DNA from: an uncultured Christensenellaceae bacterium
Lineage (GTDB): Bacteria; Bacillota; Clostridia; Christensenellales; CAG-314
Direction of reading: 5' to 3'
DNA length: 64,000 bases
Assembly: GCA_910586905.1 (NCBI GenBank)
Contig: CAJUIV010000005.1
Span: 1 to 64,000, forward strand
In this document: piece by piece, positions 17,021-25,071 of the stretch
How positions within the stretch are numbered: position 1 is the first letter of the stretch
Layout: each line of letters starts with the position of its first letter
Notes under the pieces: model-generated
The model's database searches: none
The model's input: the letters and a program-made list of their open reading frames with translations, nothing else
What the model was told of the DNA's origin: nothing
Position numbers and translations under genes: made by a program

Positions 17021-18457
17021 ATGGCAGATAAACAATTTGTAAAAGAAATAGCCGATATCAACGTCGATTTCCCTCAATGGTATACCGACGTAGTGCTTAA
17101 AACCCAGCTTGTAGATTACGGTCCGATAAAGGGAACCATGGTTATACGTCCTTACGGATACGCAATTTGGGAGAATATTCAAAAAGAACTTGACGCCCGT
17201 TTTAAAGCTACGGGGCATCAAAACGCTTATTTTCCTATGCTTATACCTCAAAGTTTGCTCAATAAGGAGGCGGAACACGTTGAGGGATTTGCTCCGGAAG
17301 TAGCTGTCGTTAACGTTGCCGGCGGCGAAAAACTTGCCGAGCCTTGCGTTATACGTCCGACAAGCGAAACTATAATTTGCAGTATGTATTCCAAATGGAT
17401 AAACAGTTACCGCGATTTGCCCTTAAAGCTCAATCAATGGGCAAACGTGGTGCGTTGGGAAAAAACGACGCGTCCGTTTTTGAGAACGAGCGAATTTTTG
17501 TGGCAGGAGGGACACACTATTCACGCTATCCGCGAAGAGTCGCTTGCCGAAACTCTCGATATGCTGCATCTTTATCACGATTTTGCCCGCGACGTGCTTG
17601 CAATGCCTACTTTTATCGGACAGAAGAGCGAAAAAGAAAAATTTGCCGGGGCGGAAGCGACGTACGGCATGGAAGCGATGATGCTCGACGGAAAAAGCTT
17701 GCAGGCGGGAACCACCCACCATTTCGGACAAAAATTCAGCAAAGCGTACGATATACAGTTTTTGGATAAGGACAGTAAGCATAAATACGTGTGGCAATCC
17801 AGCTGGGGAGTATCAACGCGGCTTATCGGGGCAATAATTATGGCGCACGGAGACCAACGCGGACTTGTGCTTCCGCCCAAAGTGGCTCCGATACAAACGG
17901 TGGTTATTCCAGTGGCTGCGCACAAAGCGGGAGTAATCGAAAAGGCTGCGGAAATTGCCGAAGTACTTAAATCCTGCGGTATCCGCGTAGAACTCGACGT
18001 TCGCGACCAATCTCCGGGATGGAAGTTTAACGAATGGGAAATGAAAGGCGTTCCCGTCCGTATAGAAGTGGGACCGCGCGATATCGAGCAAGGCGTCGTT
18101 ACTTTCTCTCGACGCGATACGTGCGAAAAAGCTACAATGCCTATAAACGGTATTGCAAAAAGTGTAGCAGTTCTGCTTGACGATATTCAGACCAAGATGT
18201 ATGAAAAATCGCTCGCTTTCCGCGACAGCCACGTCAAGCTTGCTCATAATATGGACGAACTGGGCAAAGTATTGGACGATAAATGTTTTGCAAAAGTGGT
18301 TTGGGATAAGAATCCCGCTTGCGAGGCGTTGTTTAAAGAGAAATTTCAAGCGACTGTGCGCGTTATGCTTGATGAAAAGCCTTTCCAAAACGTATGCGCT
18401 TGCTGCGGACATAAGTCGGACGACCTTGTAGTCGCTTTGGTTGCCAGAGCATACTAA
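17021..18457 (+). CDS. proS: Prolyl-tRNA synthetase, short archaeal/eukaryote-like type
   Basis: A 478-residue class II aminoacyl-tRNA synthetase that charges tRNA-Pro. The length and the absence of the roughly 180-residue editing insertion (INS) place it in the short ProS type shared with archaea and eukaryotes and found in some Clostridia and mycoplasmas. Motif 1 lies near GTMVIRPYGYAIWENIQ. Motif 2 is in LKLNQWANVVRWE and TRPFLRTSEFLWQEGHT. Motif 3 lies near SWGVSTRLIGAIIMAHGD. The anticodon-binding domain follows from about residue 285. The C-terminal domain has CACCGHK, part of the zinc site, and ends in ARAY, as expected for this type. Without the INS domain, Ala-tRNA-Pro editing needs a separate factor (YbaK/ProX), not seen here. 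Monocistronic. Confidence 0.95.
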   Translation: MADKQFVKEIADINVDFPQWYTDVVLKTQLVDYGPIKGTMVIRPYGYAIWENIQKELDARFKATGHQNAYFPMLIPQSLLNKEAEHVEGFAPEVAVVNVAGGEKLAEPCVIRPTSETIICSMYSKWINSYRDLPLKLNQWANVVRWEKTTRPFLRTSEFLWQEGHTIHAIREESLAETLDMLHLYHDFARDVLAMPTFIGQKSEKEKFAGAEATYGMEAMMLDGKSLQAGTTHHFGQKFSKAYDIQFLDKDSKHKYVWQSSWGVSTRLIGAIIMAHGDQRGLVLPPKVAPIQTVVIPVAAHKAGVIEKAAEIAEVLKSCGIRVELDVRDQSPGWKFNEWEMKGVPVRIEVGPRDIEQGVVTFSRRDTCEKATMPINGIAKSVAVLLDDIQTKMYEKSLAFRDSHVKLAHNMDELGKVLDDKCFAKVVWDKNPACEALFKEKFQATVRVMLDEKPFQNVCACCGHKSDDLVVALVARAY

Positions 18458-18540
18458 GCGCGCGGTACTCGGTCGGTCTCTTAATTATAAAAAACTATCG
18501 AGATATAAACAAAAACTATTGTAATTCGGCAATCAAAAAG

Positions 18541-18569
18541 TTGCGTTTATTTCTCTCTTGTGCTAAAAT
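18541..18569 (+). promoter_or_regulatory. Promoter of FMN-binding lipoprotein gene
   Basis: TTGCGT (18541-18546), 17-base spacer, TAAAAT (18564-18569). The leader of about 95 bases contains a small ACGGGCAAACCCGT hairpin of unknown meaning. Confidence 0.55.
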
Positions 18570-18667
18570 ACGTTTGCATTTGGCGGATGACCGCTTATAG
18601 TTATAGGTTTATACGGGCAAACCCGTGAAATAAACGAATAATTTTTTTTTGAAGGAGAAATGAAACA

Positions 18668-19174
18668 ATGAAAAAGAATCTTGCATTAGTACTTGTACTT
18701 GCATTGGTTATGGCTGTTGCCGTCGTTGCTTTTGCCGCTTGTGCCGAACCTCAAACGGTCGAAGGCGAATATAAGCACGTAAACGCGTGGGACGAGAGCA
18801 AGTTTTACGGAGTTAAAGTATCCGTTACGGTTAAAGGCAATGTAATTACCGAAGTTAAAGTTACTTCTACCGATACGGAAGACTATACAAACCTTTCCGC
18901 TTCTTGGCCCAATAAAGCCGTATGGACAGATGGTCAAGCTGCATTTCTTAAGAGTTTTGAAGGTTTGACCGTTGAAGAAGTTAACGCTATAACTGTTGCT
19001 AAAACCGACAAAGGTCAACCGGATACCGGTTCAAGCAACGCAGTAAAAAATCCGTTTACGAATTTGCCCGAAGGACTTAAAGTAGTTCAAACCGCCGAAG
19101 GAACCGGCGCTACTCAATCCACCGGTCGCGTTATTCTTGCGGTTCAAAACGCTCTTAGCAAACTTGCTAAATAA
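18668..19174 (+). CDS. FMN-binding-domain-like lipoprotein
   Basis: A 168-residue exported lipoprotein: signal peptide of hydrophobic LALVMAVAVVAFAAC with a lipobox at AFAAC. The mature part matches the FMN-binding domain of RnfG, NosR and PplA. It has YGVKVSVTVKGNVITEVKV as the opening beta hairpin and TAEGTGATQSTGRVILAVQ near the end, where family members have DxxSGATxTSxAI and the Thr (here T149) is linked to FMN by ApbE. The Asp at the start of the flavinylation motif is Ala here, so covalent loading is plausible but not assured. AAGGAG precedes ATG 18668. The ApbE-type transferase gene follows 260 bases on, after a terminator, which supports a shared extracytoplasmic flavin electron-transfer role. 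Confidence 0.8.
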   Translation: MKKNLALVLVLALVMAVAVVAFAACAEPQTVEGEYKHVNAWDESKFYGVKVSVTVKGNVITEVKVTSTDTEDYTNLSASWPNKAVWTDGQAAFLKSFEGLTVEEVNAITVAKTDKGQPDTGSSNAVKNPFTNLPEGLKVVQTAEGTGATQSTGRVILAVQNALSKLAK

Positions 19175-19188
19175 TAGATAAATTTACT

Positions 19189-19226
19189 ATAAAAATCCGC
19201 GCTTATACTGCGCGGATTTTTTTATA
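19189..19226 (+). terminator. Terminator between FMN lipoprotein and apbE
   Basis: A 12-bp perfect stem AAAAATCCGCGC with GCGCGGATTTTT, then TTTATA. It separates the lipoprotein from the downstream apbE unit. Confidence 0.9.
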
Positions 19227-19433
19227 TTATTACATTTTTGTCCATTATATTGATAATGATTTATCCGTGATATGATTTAAAGTTTTTTTGTGGTTGTTTG
19301 TCGTTCATTAATATACCGTTTAATACAATTTTTTATTTTTACTTTGATTTAGTCTGATTATTGTTTACTTATTGCAGACTACCGCTTGTAGACTTGCCAA
19401 TCGCCGCGAAAAATGTTAAAATAAATCCGATTT

Positions 19434-21449
19434 ATGAAACACCTAAGACGAATTTTATTTATATCTGTTTTAACCGTATTTATGATTTGCGCGCTTACTC
19501 CCGTATTGGTAAGCGCCGATTCGCCGCGCGAAAATATTTATCAGTACGAGTCGCCCAACGGTTACTATGTAAACACTTTGGTGGCTTCCGACAAAAAGAG
19601 GGTTGTCGGTTTTCAGTTCTACGGCTTGTATTTCGGCGCGGGTATACCCGTCAGCGTTAATTTGTATTCTCAAAACGGATTGACAATCGACTTTGCAATA
19701 AACGAAACAAGCGAGAATTTATCCGAGGGTCAAAAGGCTGTAAAAACCCGTGTTATCGGCTTGTTCGATTATTTAAACAATATTATAGTAACCGTAGACA
19801 GCTTGGCTAATACCCAATACGGCGGGCAAATCGACGGTATGCCCGTTTCGGACGTATTTAAGTATAACAATTACAAAAATTACGTTTCCGACGGCAAATC
19901 GTTAAAGATAGACAAGCATACCTACGAAATGCTAAAGATAGCAAAGGAAATGTATTCGGCGACGAACGGCGATTTTAATCCCGCCGTTTACAGATTGGTA
20001 GATTTATGGGGATTTTCTTCTCGTACGTATTTATACAACGGAAATTTACCTTACGATAGAACTTGGAGCGAAAAAGAATTGAGCTATCCTTTGCCTGCGC
20101 AAGAGTACGTTGAGGCGTTTTCTAAGCCCGAGTTTGTCGATTTTTCGGATAACGCCGTGAAACTGTCTGAAATAAACGGCGAATATTTTGTTACCAAAAA
20201 CGTCCCGTCGGCGCAGGTAAACGACGAAGTTTACGAGCAGTGGATTGACCTTGGCGGTATTGCAAAAGGTTACGTTGTGGATTTGATAAAGCAATATCTG
20301 GACGAACAAGGATTAAACGAATTTTACGCCGACGCGGGAAGCAGCAGTTTGGCTTTCGGAAGAGAAAAAAACGGACTTGTTGTTTCCGACCCGTTTTCAC
20401 CGCTTGCCGCGCTCGGCTACGGCGATGCGCTTTTGTCGTTTAACGTAGAAAAATCTTCCGTATCTACCAGCGGACAGTATATTCGCAAGTACGTAACGGA
20501 CGGAGTGGAGTACGCCCATATTATAGACGGTAAGTATGGCGCGCCCGCTCAGACGGGAGTCAAATCGGTAACCGTCGTCGCGCCCGAAGGAAACTTTTGG
20601 GCGGGCAAAAGCGACTGTCTTACAACCGCTTTGACTGTAATGGGCAAAGACGGTATTATCGGCTTTATGAACGGTTACTTAAAAGATAACGGTATAACCG
20701 TCGTCGTTGCGTACGAAACGGTTGACGGAAAAAAGCAGATTTTAACCAATTTGGCTCAAACGGACGTTATAGATAAAGGACCGTATTATGACGAATTCGC
20801 CTGGTCAGTTAGTTTGAAAGACGGAGTGTATTCGTACGATTTTAACGCCAAAGCTCCCAAAAGCGGAAAGTCCGATTTACTTTGGCTTTATATAACCCTT
20901 AGCGTAGCGGCTGTTTCGGCTGTCGTCGGGATAATAGTTTACCACTTTGTTAAAGGAAAGAAAAACGTTACGGCGAATATTATAAACGCAAAGCGCGACA
21001 AACCTTTTAAATTGGGCGACGTGGGCGTTTATCTTGCCGTAGCCGTAGTTATCGTCGCTTTGTTCGTCGGGTTTTTCGGAGGCGACGGCGCGTCGGATAA
21101 TATACGGGTTATAAACGTCGTTGATATGACTAAAAGCGCCGAGGGCGAAATATTGTTTACTTATAACGTGGCTCGAAACGAGTTTATAGCTTACGAAGAT
21201 AACGATATGGGTTGGAAAATACGCACAGAGTATACCGATAAAGGTTTAAAAGTTACTTTTTCGCGCGAAATCGACGGGGAAAATCATTTTAACGTAATGG
21301 AAATTTCCCGCGGTACAAAACCGTCGGTCAAAATGACGGATTCGGTTTGCGGACGTAATCAGGAGTGCGTAAAAAATTTTCCCGCGGTAACCCGTCCTAA
21401 AGGCAGTATTGTTTGCAGTCCCAATCATCTAAAAATAGTAACGGTTTAG
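19434..21449 (+). CDS. apbE: ApbE FMN transferase fused to NusG_II domain
   Basis: A 671-residue membrane-bound fusion. A signal peptide (ISVLTVFMICALTPVLVSA) leads to an ApbE (FAD:protein FMN transferase) domain at about 60-460. It carries IDLGGIAKGYVVD, YADAGSSSLAFG, the Mg/FAD region SVSTSGQYIRKY with EYAHIIDGKYGAP, and KSDCLTTALTVMG. Normal ApbE has NxGG where this has DAGSS. Two membrane segments follow at about 481-506 and 530-550, then an extracytoplasmic NusG domain-II-like fold (551-671) with a SVCGRNQECV motif and IVCSPNHLKIV, as in PF07009 proteins. ApbE attaches FMN to Thr/Ser of secreted flavoproteins such as the upstream lipoprotein. The Gx transporter gene follows after three bases. 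The ApbE-TM-TM-NusG_II order in one chain is unusual. Confidence 0.88.
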   Translation: MKHLRRILFISVLTVFMICALTPVLVSADSPRENIYQYESPNGYYVNTLVASDKKRVVGFQFYGLYFGAGIPVSVNLYSQNGLTIDFAINETSENLSEGQKAVKTRVIGLFDYLNNIIVTVDSLANTQYGGQIDGMPVSDVFKYNNYKNYVSDGKSLKIDKHTYEMLKIAKEMYSATNGDFNPAVYRLVDLWGFSSRTYLYNGNLPYDRTWSEKELSYPLPAQEYVEAFSKPEFVDFSDNAVKLSEINGEYFVTKNVPSAQVNDEVYEQWIDLGGIAKGYVVDLIKQYLDEQGLNEFYADAGSSSLAFGREKNGLVVSDPFSPLAALGYGDALLSFNVEKSSVSTSGQYIRKYVTDGVEYAHIIDGKYGAPAQTGVKSVTVVAPEGNFWAGKSDCLTTALTVMGKDGIIGFMNGYLKDNGITVVVAYETVDGKKQILTNLAQTDVIDKGPYYDEFAWSVSLKDGVYSYDFNAKAPKSGKSDLLWLYITLSVAAVSAVVGIIVYHFVKGKKNVTANIINAKRDKPFKLGDVGVYLAVAVVIVALFVGFFGGDGASDNIRVINVVDMTKSAEGEILFTYNVARNEFIAYEDNDMGWKIRTEYTDKGLKVTFSREIDGENHFNVMEISRGTKPSVKMTDSVCGRNQECVKNFPAVTRPKGSIVCSPNHLKIVTV

Positions 21450-21452
21450 AAT

Positions 21453-22139
21453 ATGAAAGATTTTAAAGTCAAAAATAAATATTTTTCCGCAAAACGAGTA
21501 GCTACGCTTGCCGTGCTTACCGCTATGGGACTTATAATGTTTATGGTAGAAAGCCTGTTTCCCCCTTTATTCTTGCCGGGAGCGAAAATGGGACTGTCCA
21601 ACATTTTTTCAATGCTGACTCTGTTTTTGCTGGGACCTACGGAAGCTTTCGTGCTGGTGGTTGTCAGGACCGTACTCGGCAGTATGTTTACGGGCAATAT
21701 GTCTACTCTTCTGTACAGCCTTACCGCCGGGATAGTAAGCGTGGCCGTTTCGTCCGTTTTGGTGCAATTCGTTTATCCTAAGATAAGCATAGTGGCTATT
21801 TCTGTGGTATCTGCAATAATGCACAACGTTACGCAAAACGTGGTTTTTTGTTTGGTAAGCAACACTCCGGAAATGTTTTCGTATATGCCGTGGCTTGCGT
21901 TGCTCGGCATTCTTGCCGGAGTGATAGTGGGATTTGCCGTTTGGTTTATATTGCGTATGGTACCCACTAGGACTTTCGTTACGTTGCTCGATTTGGATGC
22001 GTCTTCTTACGCAGAAAGTTCGGTCAAAGATAAGTCCGTCGAAAAAACGGAGACGAAAGCCGAAGAAACGGCGTTACCCGTTAACGAAGAATATACGGTT
22101 GAAGAAAAAAACGAGGAAAAACCCGAAAGTAAAGATTGA
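21453..22139 (+). CDS. Gx-type membrane transporter (Hpre_diP_synt_I family)
   Basis: A 228-residue integral membrane protein of the family labelled heptaprenyl diphosphate synthase component I, now also called Gx transporter and related to ECF S-components. It has five to six membrane segments. Family features include SAKRVATLAVLTAMGLIMF, PGAKMGLSNIFSMLTLFLLG and TGNMSTLLYSLTAGIVS in residues 12-95. An acidic, Lys/Glu-rich cytoplasmic tail covers 185-228. Known: genes of this family very often sit with apbE and NusG_II proteins, as here, which hints at a role in flavin or quinone supply to the extracytoplasmic redox system. Start ATG 21453 lies three bases after the apbE stop and lacks a strong Shine-Dalgarno, so translation is likely coupled. 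Confidence 0.85.
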   Translation: MKDFKVKNKYFSAKRVATLAVLTAMGLIMFMVESLFPPLFLPGAKMGLSNIFSMLTLFLLGPTEAFVLVVVRTVLGSMFTGNMSTLLYSLTAGIVSVAVSSVLVQFVYPKISIVAISVVSAIMHNVTQNVVFCLVSNTPEMFSYMPWLALLGILAGVIVGFAVWFILRMVPTRTFVTLLDLDASSYAESSVKDKSVEKTETKAEETALPVNEEYTVEEKNEEKPESKD

Positions 22140-22142
22140 AAA

Positions 22143-22961
22143 ATGAAAAATATTCTTATTTTTAACGATATATCCGGTTGCGGCAACAATTCTATGGTGG
22201 CGAATGTATCTGTATTTACTTATCTGGGACATTACTGTATGCCGGTGCCTACGGCGTGTTACTCTTGTCATACCGGGTTTAGTAACTTTACTGCGGTGCA
22301 CAACAATCACACCGTAGATTTTGCCAAGCGTATTTGCGCAAACGCCGAAGCGGATGTATTATACGTCGGATTTTGTAACGATACTGCCACTCTCAAAGGC
22401 GTACAAACGGTTATAAACGAAGTTTTACCTAAAAACGCGTATTTGTTCATAGACCCGATTATGGGTGATAACGGCAAATTGTATCCTGTATTTAACGCGG
22501 AGTATGTTTCCGCAATGAAATCGGCAGTGAGACACGCAAAGTGTATTACTCCGAATTTAACAGAGGCGTGTTTGCTTTTCGACGTCGATTATGCTGAAGT
22601 GGTTTCTCACGAGGACGAGCCGTCGTATCTGCGTTATTGCGGAACGGTTTTCGAAAACTTTTTGCAAAAAACCGGTTGTGCAAGCGCCGTTATAACAGGT
22701 ATAAAATGCGGTAATTTGCTTGGAAACATAGCGTTAGACGGCAAAGGAATATCTTTTATCACTAACGAAAGAATATCCGTAGATTTTTCGGGAACGGGGG
22801 ACGCTTTCAGTTCGGCGCTTTTGGGAGAATTGTTAAACGGTAAAACGTTGGTGGAATCGACGGCGTTAGCCGCTAATTTCGTCGGAAAAGCCGCTAAACT
22901 TACCGAGCGTACCGATTCCCGTTTCGGAGTGGATTTTTGTAAAGTTTTAAAGTTGTTGTAA
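22143..22961 (+). CDS. pdxK: Pyridoxal/pyridoxamine kinase (PdxK/PdxY type)
   Basis: A 272-residue ribokinase-fold kinase that phosphorylates vitamin B6 vitamers to PLP or PMP. Signature parts: NDISGCGNNSMVANV at the N-terminus, where PdxY has SHVVxGxxGN; the substrate-loop DPIMGDNGKLY near 102; TPNLTEACLLF near 140; and the anion-hole motif FSGTGDAFSSALLGELL near 218, with the catalytic Asp in GTGDAF. It starts three bases after the Gx-transporter stop, so it is probably the last gene of the apbE operon; a biological link between B6 salvage and flavin transfer is not obvious. ThiD-like hydroxymethylpyrimidine kinase is the alternative, but the GDNGKLY loop favours pyridoxal kinase. A terminator follows. 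Confidence 0.85.
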   Translation: MKNILIFNDISGCGNNSMVANVSVFTYLGHYCMPVPTACYSCHTGFSNFTAVHNNHTVDFAKRICANAEADVLYVGFCNDTATLKGVQTVINEVLPKNAYLFIDPIMGDNGKLYPVFNAEYVSAMKSAVRHAKCITPNLTEACLLFDVDYAEVVSHEDEPSYLRYCGTVFENFLQKTGCASAVITGIKCGNLLGNIALDGKGISFITNERISVDFSGTGDAFSSALLGELLNGKTLVESTALAANFVGKAAKLTERTDSRFGVDFCKVLKLL

Positions 22962-22997
22962 TTAGGCGATAGTGCGTTAGAACAACATTATACAAAA

Positions 22998-23040
22998 TGA
23001 AAAGCGTTCGAAAAGACAAATTCTTTTTGAACGCTTTTAA
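22998..23040. terminator. Bidirectional terminator
   Basis: A 17-bp nearly perfect stem AAAAGCGTTCGAAAAGA with TCTTTTTGAACGCTTTT between the convergent pdxK and MFS genes. Confidence 0.88.
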
Positions 23041-23064
23041 AATTTTCATTTAAATCGGAGTCTT

Positions 23065-24843
23065 TTAATCGTCCGCGCCGCCCAACATTTCGAGTTTCGA
23101 TTTGGGCTGTTCGGGACGGCTGTCTCCGTGTTTTACAAATATCATGGTTACAAACGCCAACGCTACGAATATCGTTGCGTACGGGAAGAGTATGCGCATC
23201 GAACCGAAGGCGTCCATAAGCGCGCCCGAAAGTATCGGAGTTACCACTTGCGCCGCCATACTGGCAGTGTAGTAGTAGCCGGTATATTTACCTATGTCGC
23301 TGCCCGTTGCAAGTTCTACAACCATAGGGAAGCTGTTTACGTTTATTGTCGCCCAGGCAATTCCCGCCAAAGCGAACAATATCCACATAATCCACGACGG
23401 CGAACTGCTTTTAATAAATATTGCTCCGCCGAAAGCGACGGTCAGCATAGCTACGCCGATAAGTATCGTCTTTTTACGTCCGATTTTACTGGCTATCAAA
23501 CCCACCGGTATGTAAGCTATAACGGCGGCTACTTGCGCAATCATTAGCGTTGCGTTGTAGTCTTTGTTCAATTCGTTCAATGCGTATACGCTGTATTTGC
23601 TCGTTATGGCGTTGTATCCGATAAACCACAGCGCTACGCTGGCTAGTATAAGAATCAGAGAACGCAGTTTGTCTTTGGACATCTTGTTTTTCGATGCGGG
23701 GACTGTAACGGCGTTTTGGCTGTTTTCGTCCGCGCTTGTTTCCGCGGTTATTTTCTTTGCTTCATTCTCTTTTTCTTCTTCGGCGTCGAGCAGCGCTTGC
23801 TGCTCCAGCATTTCGGCATTCCATTTTTTTTCTTTGACCGTAAATACGAATACCACCAGGGCGATAGCCATAATACCGCAAACTGCTGATACGAACCAGG
23901 TATAACTCATCATTTGATTTTTTACCGCGCCCGTTTGGAATATCATACCAAGTCCCAAAACGACTATTCCTCCGGCTGTTCCCATCAGATTGATTATTGC
24001 GTTGGCTTTGCTGCGCAGAGGCTTTAAGGTTACGTCGGGCATCAGCGCAACGGCGGGCGAACGGAACGTCGCCATCGAAATAAGCACCAGAAGAAGTACG
24101 ATAATGAATATTATCATAAGATAAATATTGTTATCGCTTACCGATTTTGCAAACTGCGATTCCGCCGATGAGACGAGGGACGAATAAGAGTTTATTTTTC
24201 TTACTCCGTCTTCGAGCGGAGAACCGTCCAAGTATTTATATCCCGTTATTTTGTTCGTGGCAGGATCTTTTTCGGTAGTTAACGGTTTATAGACGTTGTT
24301 TGAATAATCGTAAACGTAATATTGGTCGTAATCTAAAGTTGCGTACCAGTTTTGCACTTCGGCTTTTTCGCTTTCGGTTAGTTCGGCGTAAGTTTTTCCG
24401 AAACGGATTTTGGAAGCGTAGTCTTGTACAGAGTATTCTTTCGGTACGTCCTTGTTGGTAAAACTTTGATATTCTTTGTTTTCTATAACGTATCCGCTAT
24501 TCCAATAGACGTCGTTGTTCCCGCCATCGAGTTTTTTCAGTTGGGCGTTGTCGGCGAAAGTCAAACCCATAAAACATACGATAGCGCAAATTGTCCCGAT
24601 AAAAATAAAAGGCGTGCGTTTCCCGAAACGGGTATCTTTTTTGTCGGATAACGCTCCGAATAACGGCAGCATAAACAGCGCCAATATGTTATCGAGCGAC
24701 ATTATAACGCCCGACCACGTTTGGTCTAAGCCGAATTTGTTTGTCAGCATAAGCGGTACGAGCGTGTCGTAAGCTTGCCAAAATACGCAAATAAGAAAAA
24801 ATGCGAAACCTACCAGCAGCGTGCGTTTGTAGTTAAGTTTCAT
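23065..24843 (-). CDS. MFS transporter, sugar-type, with large external loop
   Basis: A 592-residue major facilitator transporter with 12 predicted membrane segments. The TM2-3 loop carries GALSDKKDTRFGKRTP, the G-x-L-S-D-x-x-x-x-x-G-R/K-R motif seen in SLC45/GPH-type sugar symporters. Between TM3 and TM4 there is an extra external segment of about 125 residues (114-235), rich in Tyr and Asp (YASKIRFGKTYAELTESEK). The central cytoplasmic loop (350-390) is charged. The second half has PVGLIASKIGRKKT. The substrate is probably a small sugar or glycoside, inferred from the family only. Start ATG 24843 lies eight bases after AAAGGAA. It stands alone, convergent with pdxK. Confidence 0.85.
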   Translation of the reverse strand: MKLNYKRTLLVGFAFFLICVFWQAYDTLVPLMLTNKFGLDQTWSGVIMSLDNILALFMLPLFGALSDKKDTRFGKRTPFIFIGTICAIVCFMGLTFADNAQLKKLDGGNNDVYWNSGYVIENKEYQSFTNKDVPKEYSVQDYASKIRFGKTYAELTESEKAEVQNWYATLDYDQYYVYDYSNNVYKPLTTEKDPATNKITGYKYLDGSPLEDGVRKINSYSSLVSSAESQFAKSVSDNNIYLMIIFIIVLLLVLISMATFRSPAVALMPDVTLKPLRSKANAIINLMGTAGGIVVLGLGMIFQTGAVKNQMMSYTWFVSAVCGIMAIALVVFVFTVKEKKWNAEMLEQQALLDAEEEKENEAKKITAETSADENSQNAVTVPASKNKMSKDKLRSLILILASVALWFIGYNAITSKYSVYALNELNKDYNATLMIAQVAAVIAYIPVGLIASKIGRKKTILIGVAMLTVAFGGAIFIKSSSPSWIMWILFALAGIAWATINVNSFPMVVELATGSDIGKYTGYYYTASMAAQVVTPILSGALMDAFGSMRILFPYATIFVALAFVTMIFVKHGDSRPEQPKSKLEMLGGADD

Positions 24844-25006
24844 ACGGTTAAGTTCCTTTATTTAGTACGGTTGTTTTTTCTTGAAATATCGTTACCGTCT
24901 ATTTTATTATATATAACGGCGTTACAAAAGTAAATACCTAATTTTTCGCGTTTGAAGTTTATTTCACAGAGTTTTCTTTTTTTTGAGTTTTGCGACAATA
25001 ACCGCG

Positions 25007-25035
25007 TTCATTGAGCGGATATTTCGGCGTATAAT
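25007..25035 (+). promoter_or_regulatory. Probable promoter of solute-binding-like gene
   Basis: TTCATT (25007-25012), 17-base spacer, TATAAT (25030-25035). The -10 box is perfect, the -35 weak. Confidence 0.5.
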
Positions 25036-25071
25036 ATACAATTAAAAAATATGTTTTACGGAGATTTCGTT

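Noticed and set aside
18570..18667. Possible FMN or c-di-GMP riboswitch before the FMN lipoprotein
   Set aside because: Only a short ACGGGCAAACCCGT hairpin is present; none of the conserved cores of the FMN (RFN) or GEMM classes can be found.
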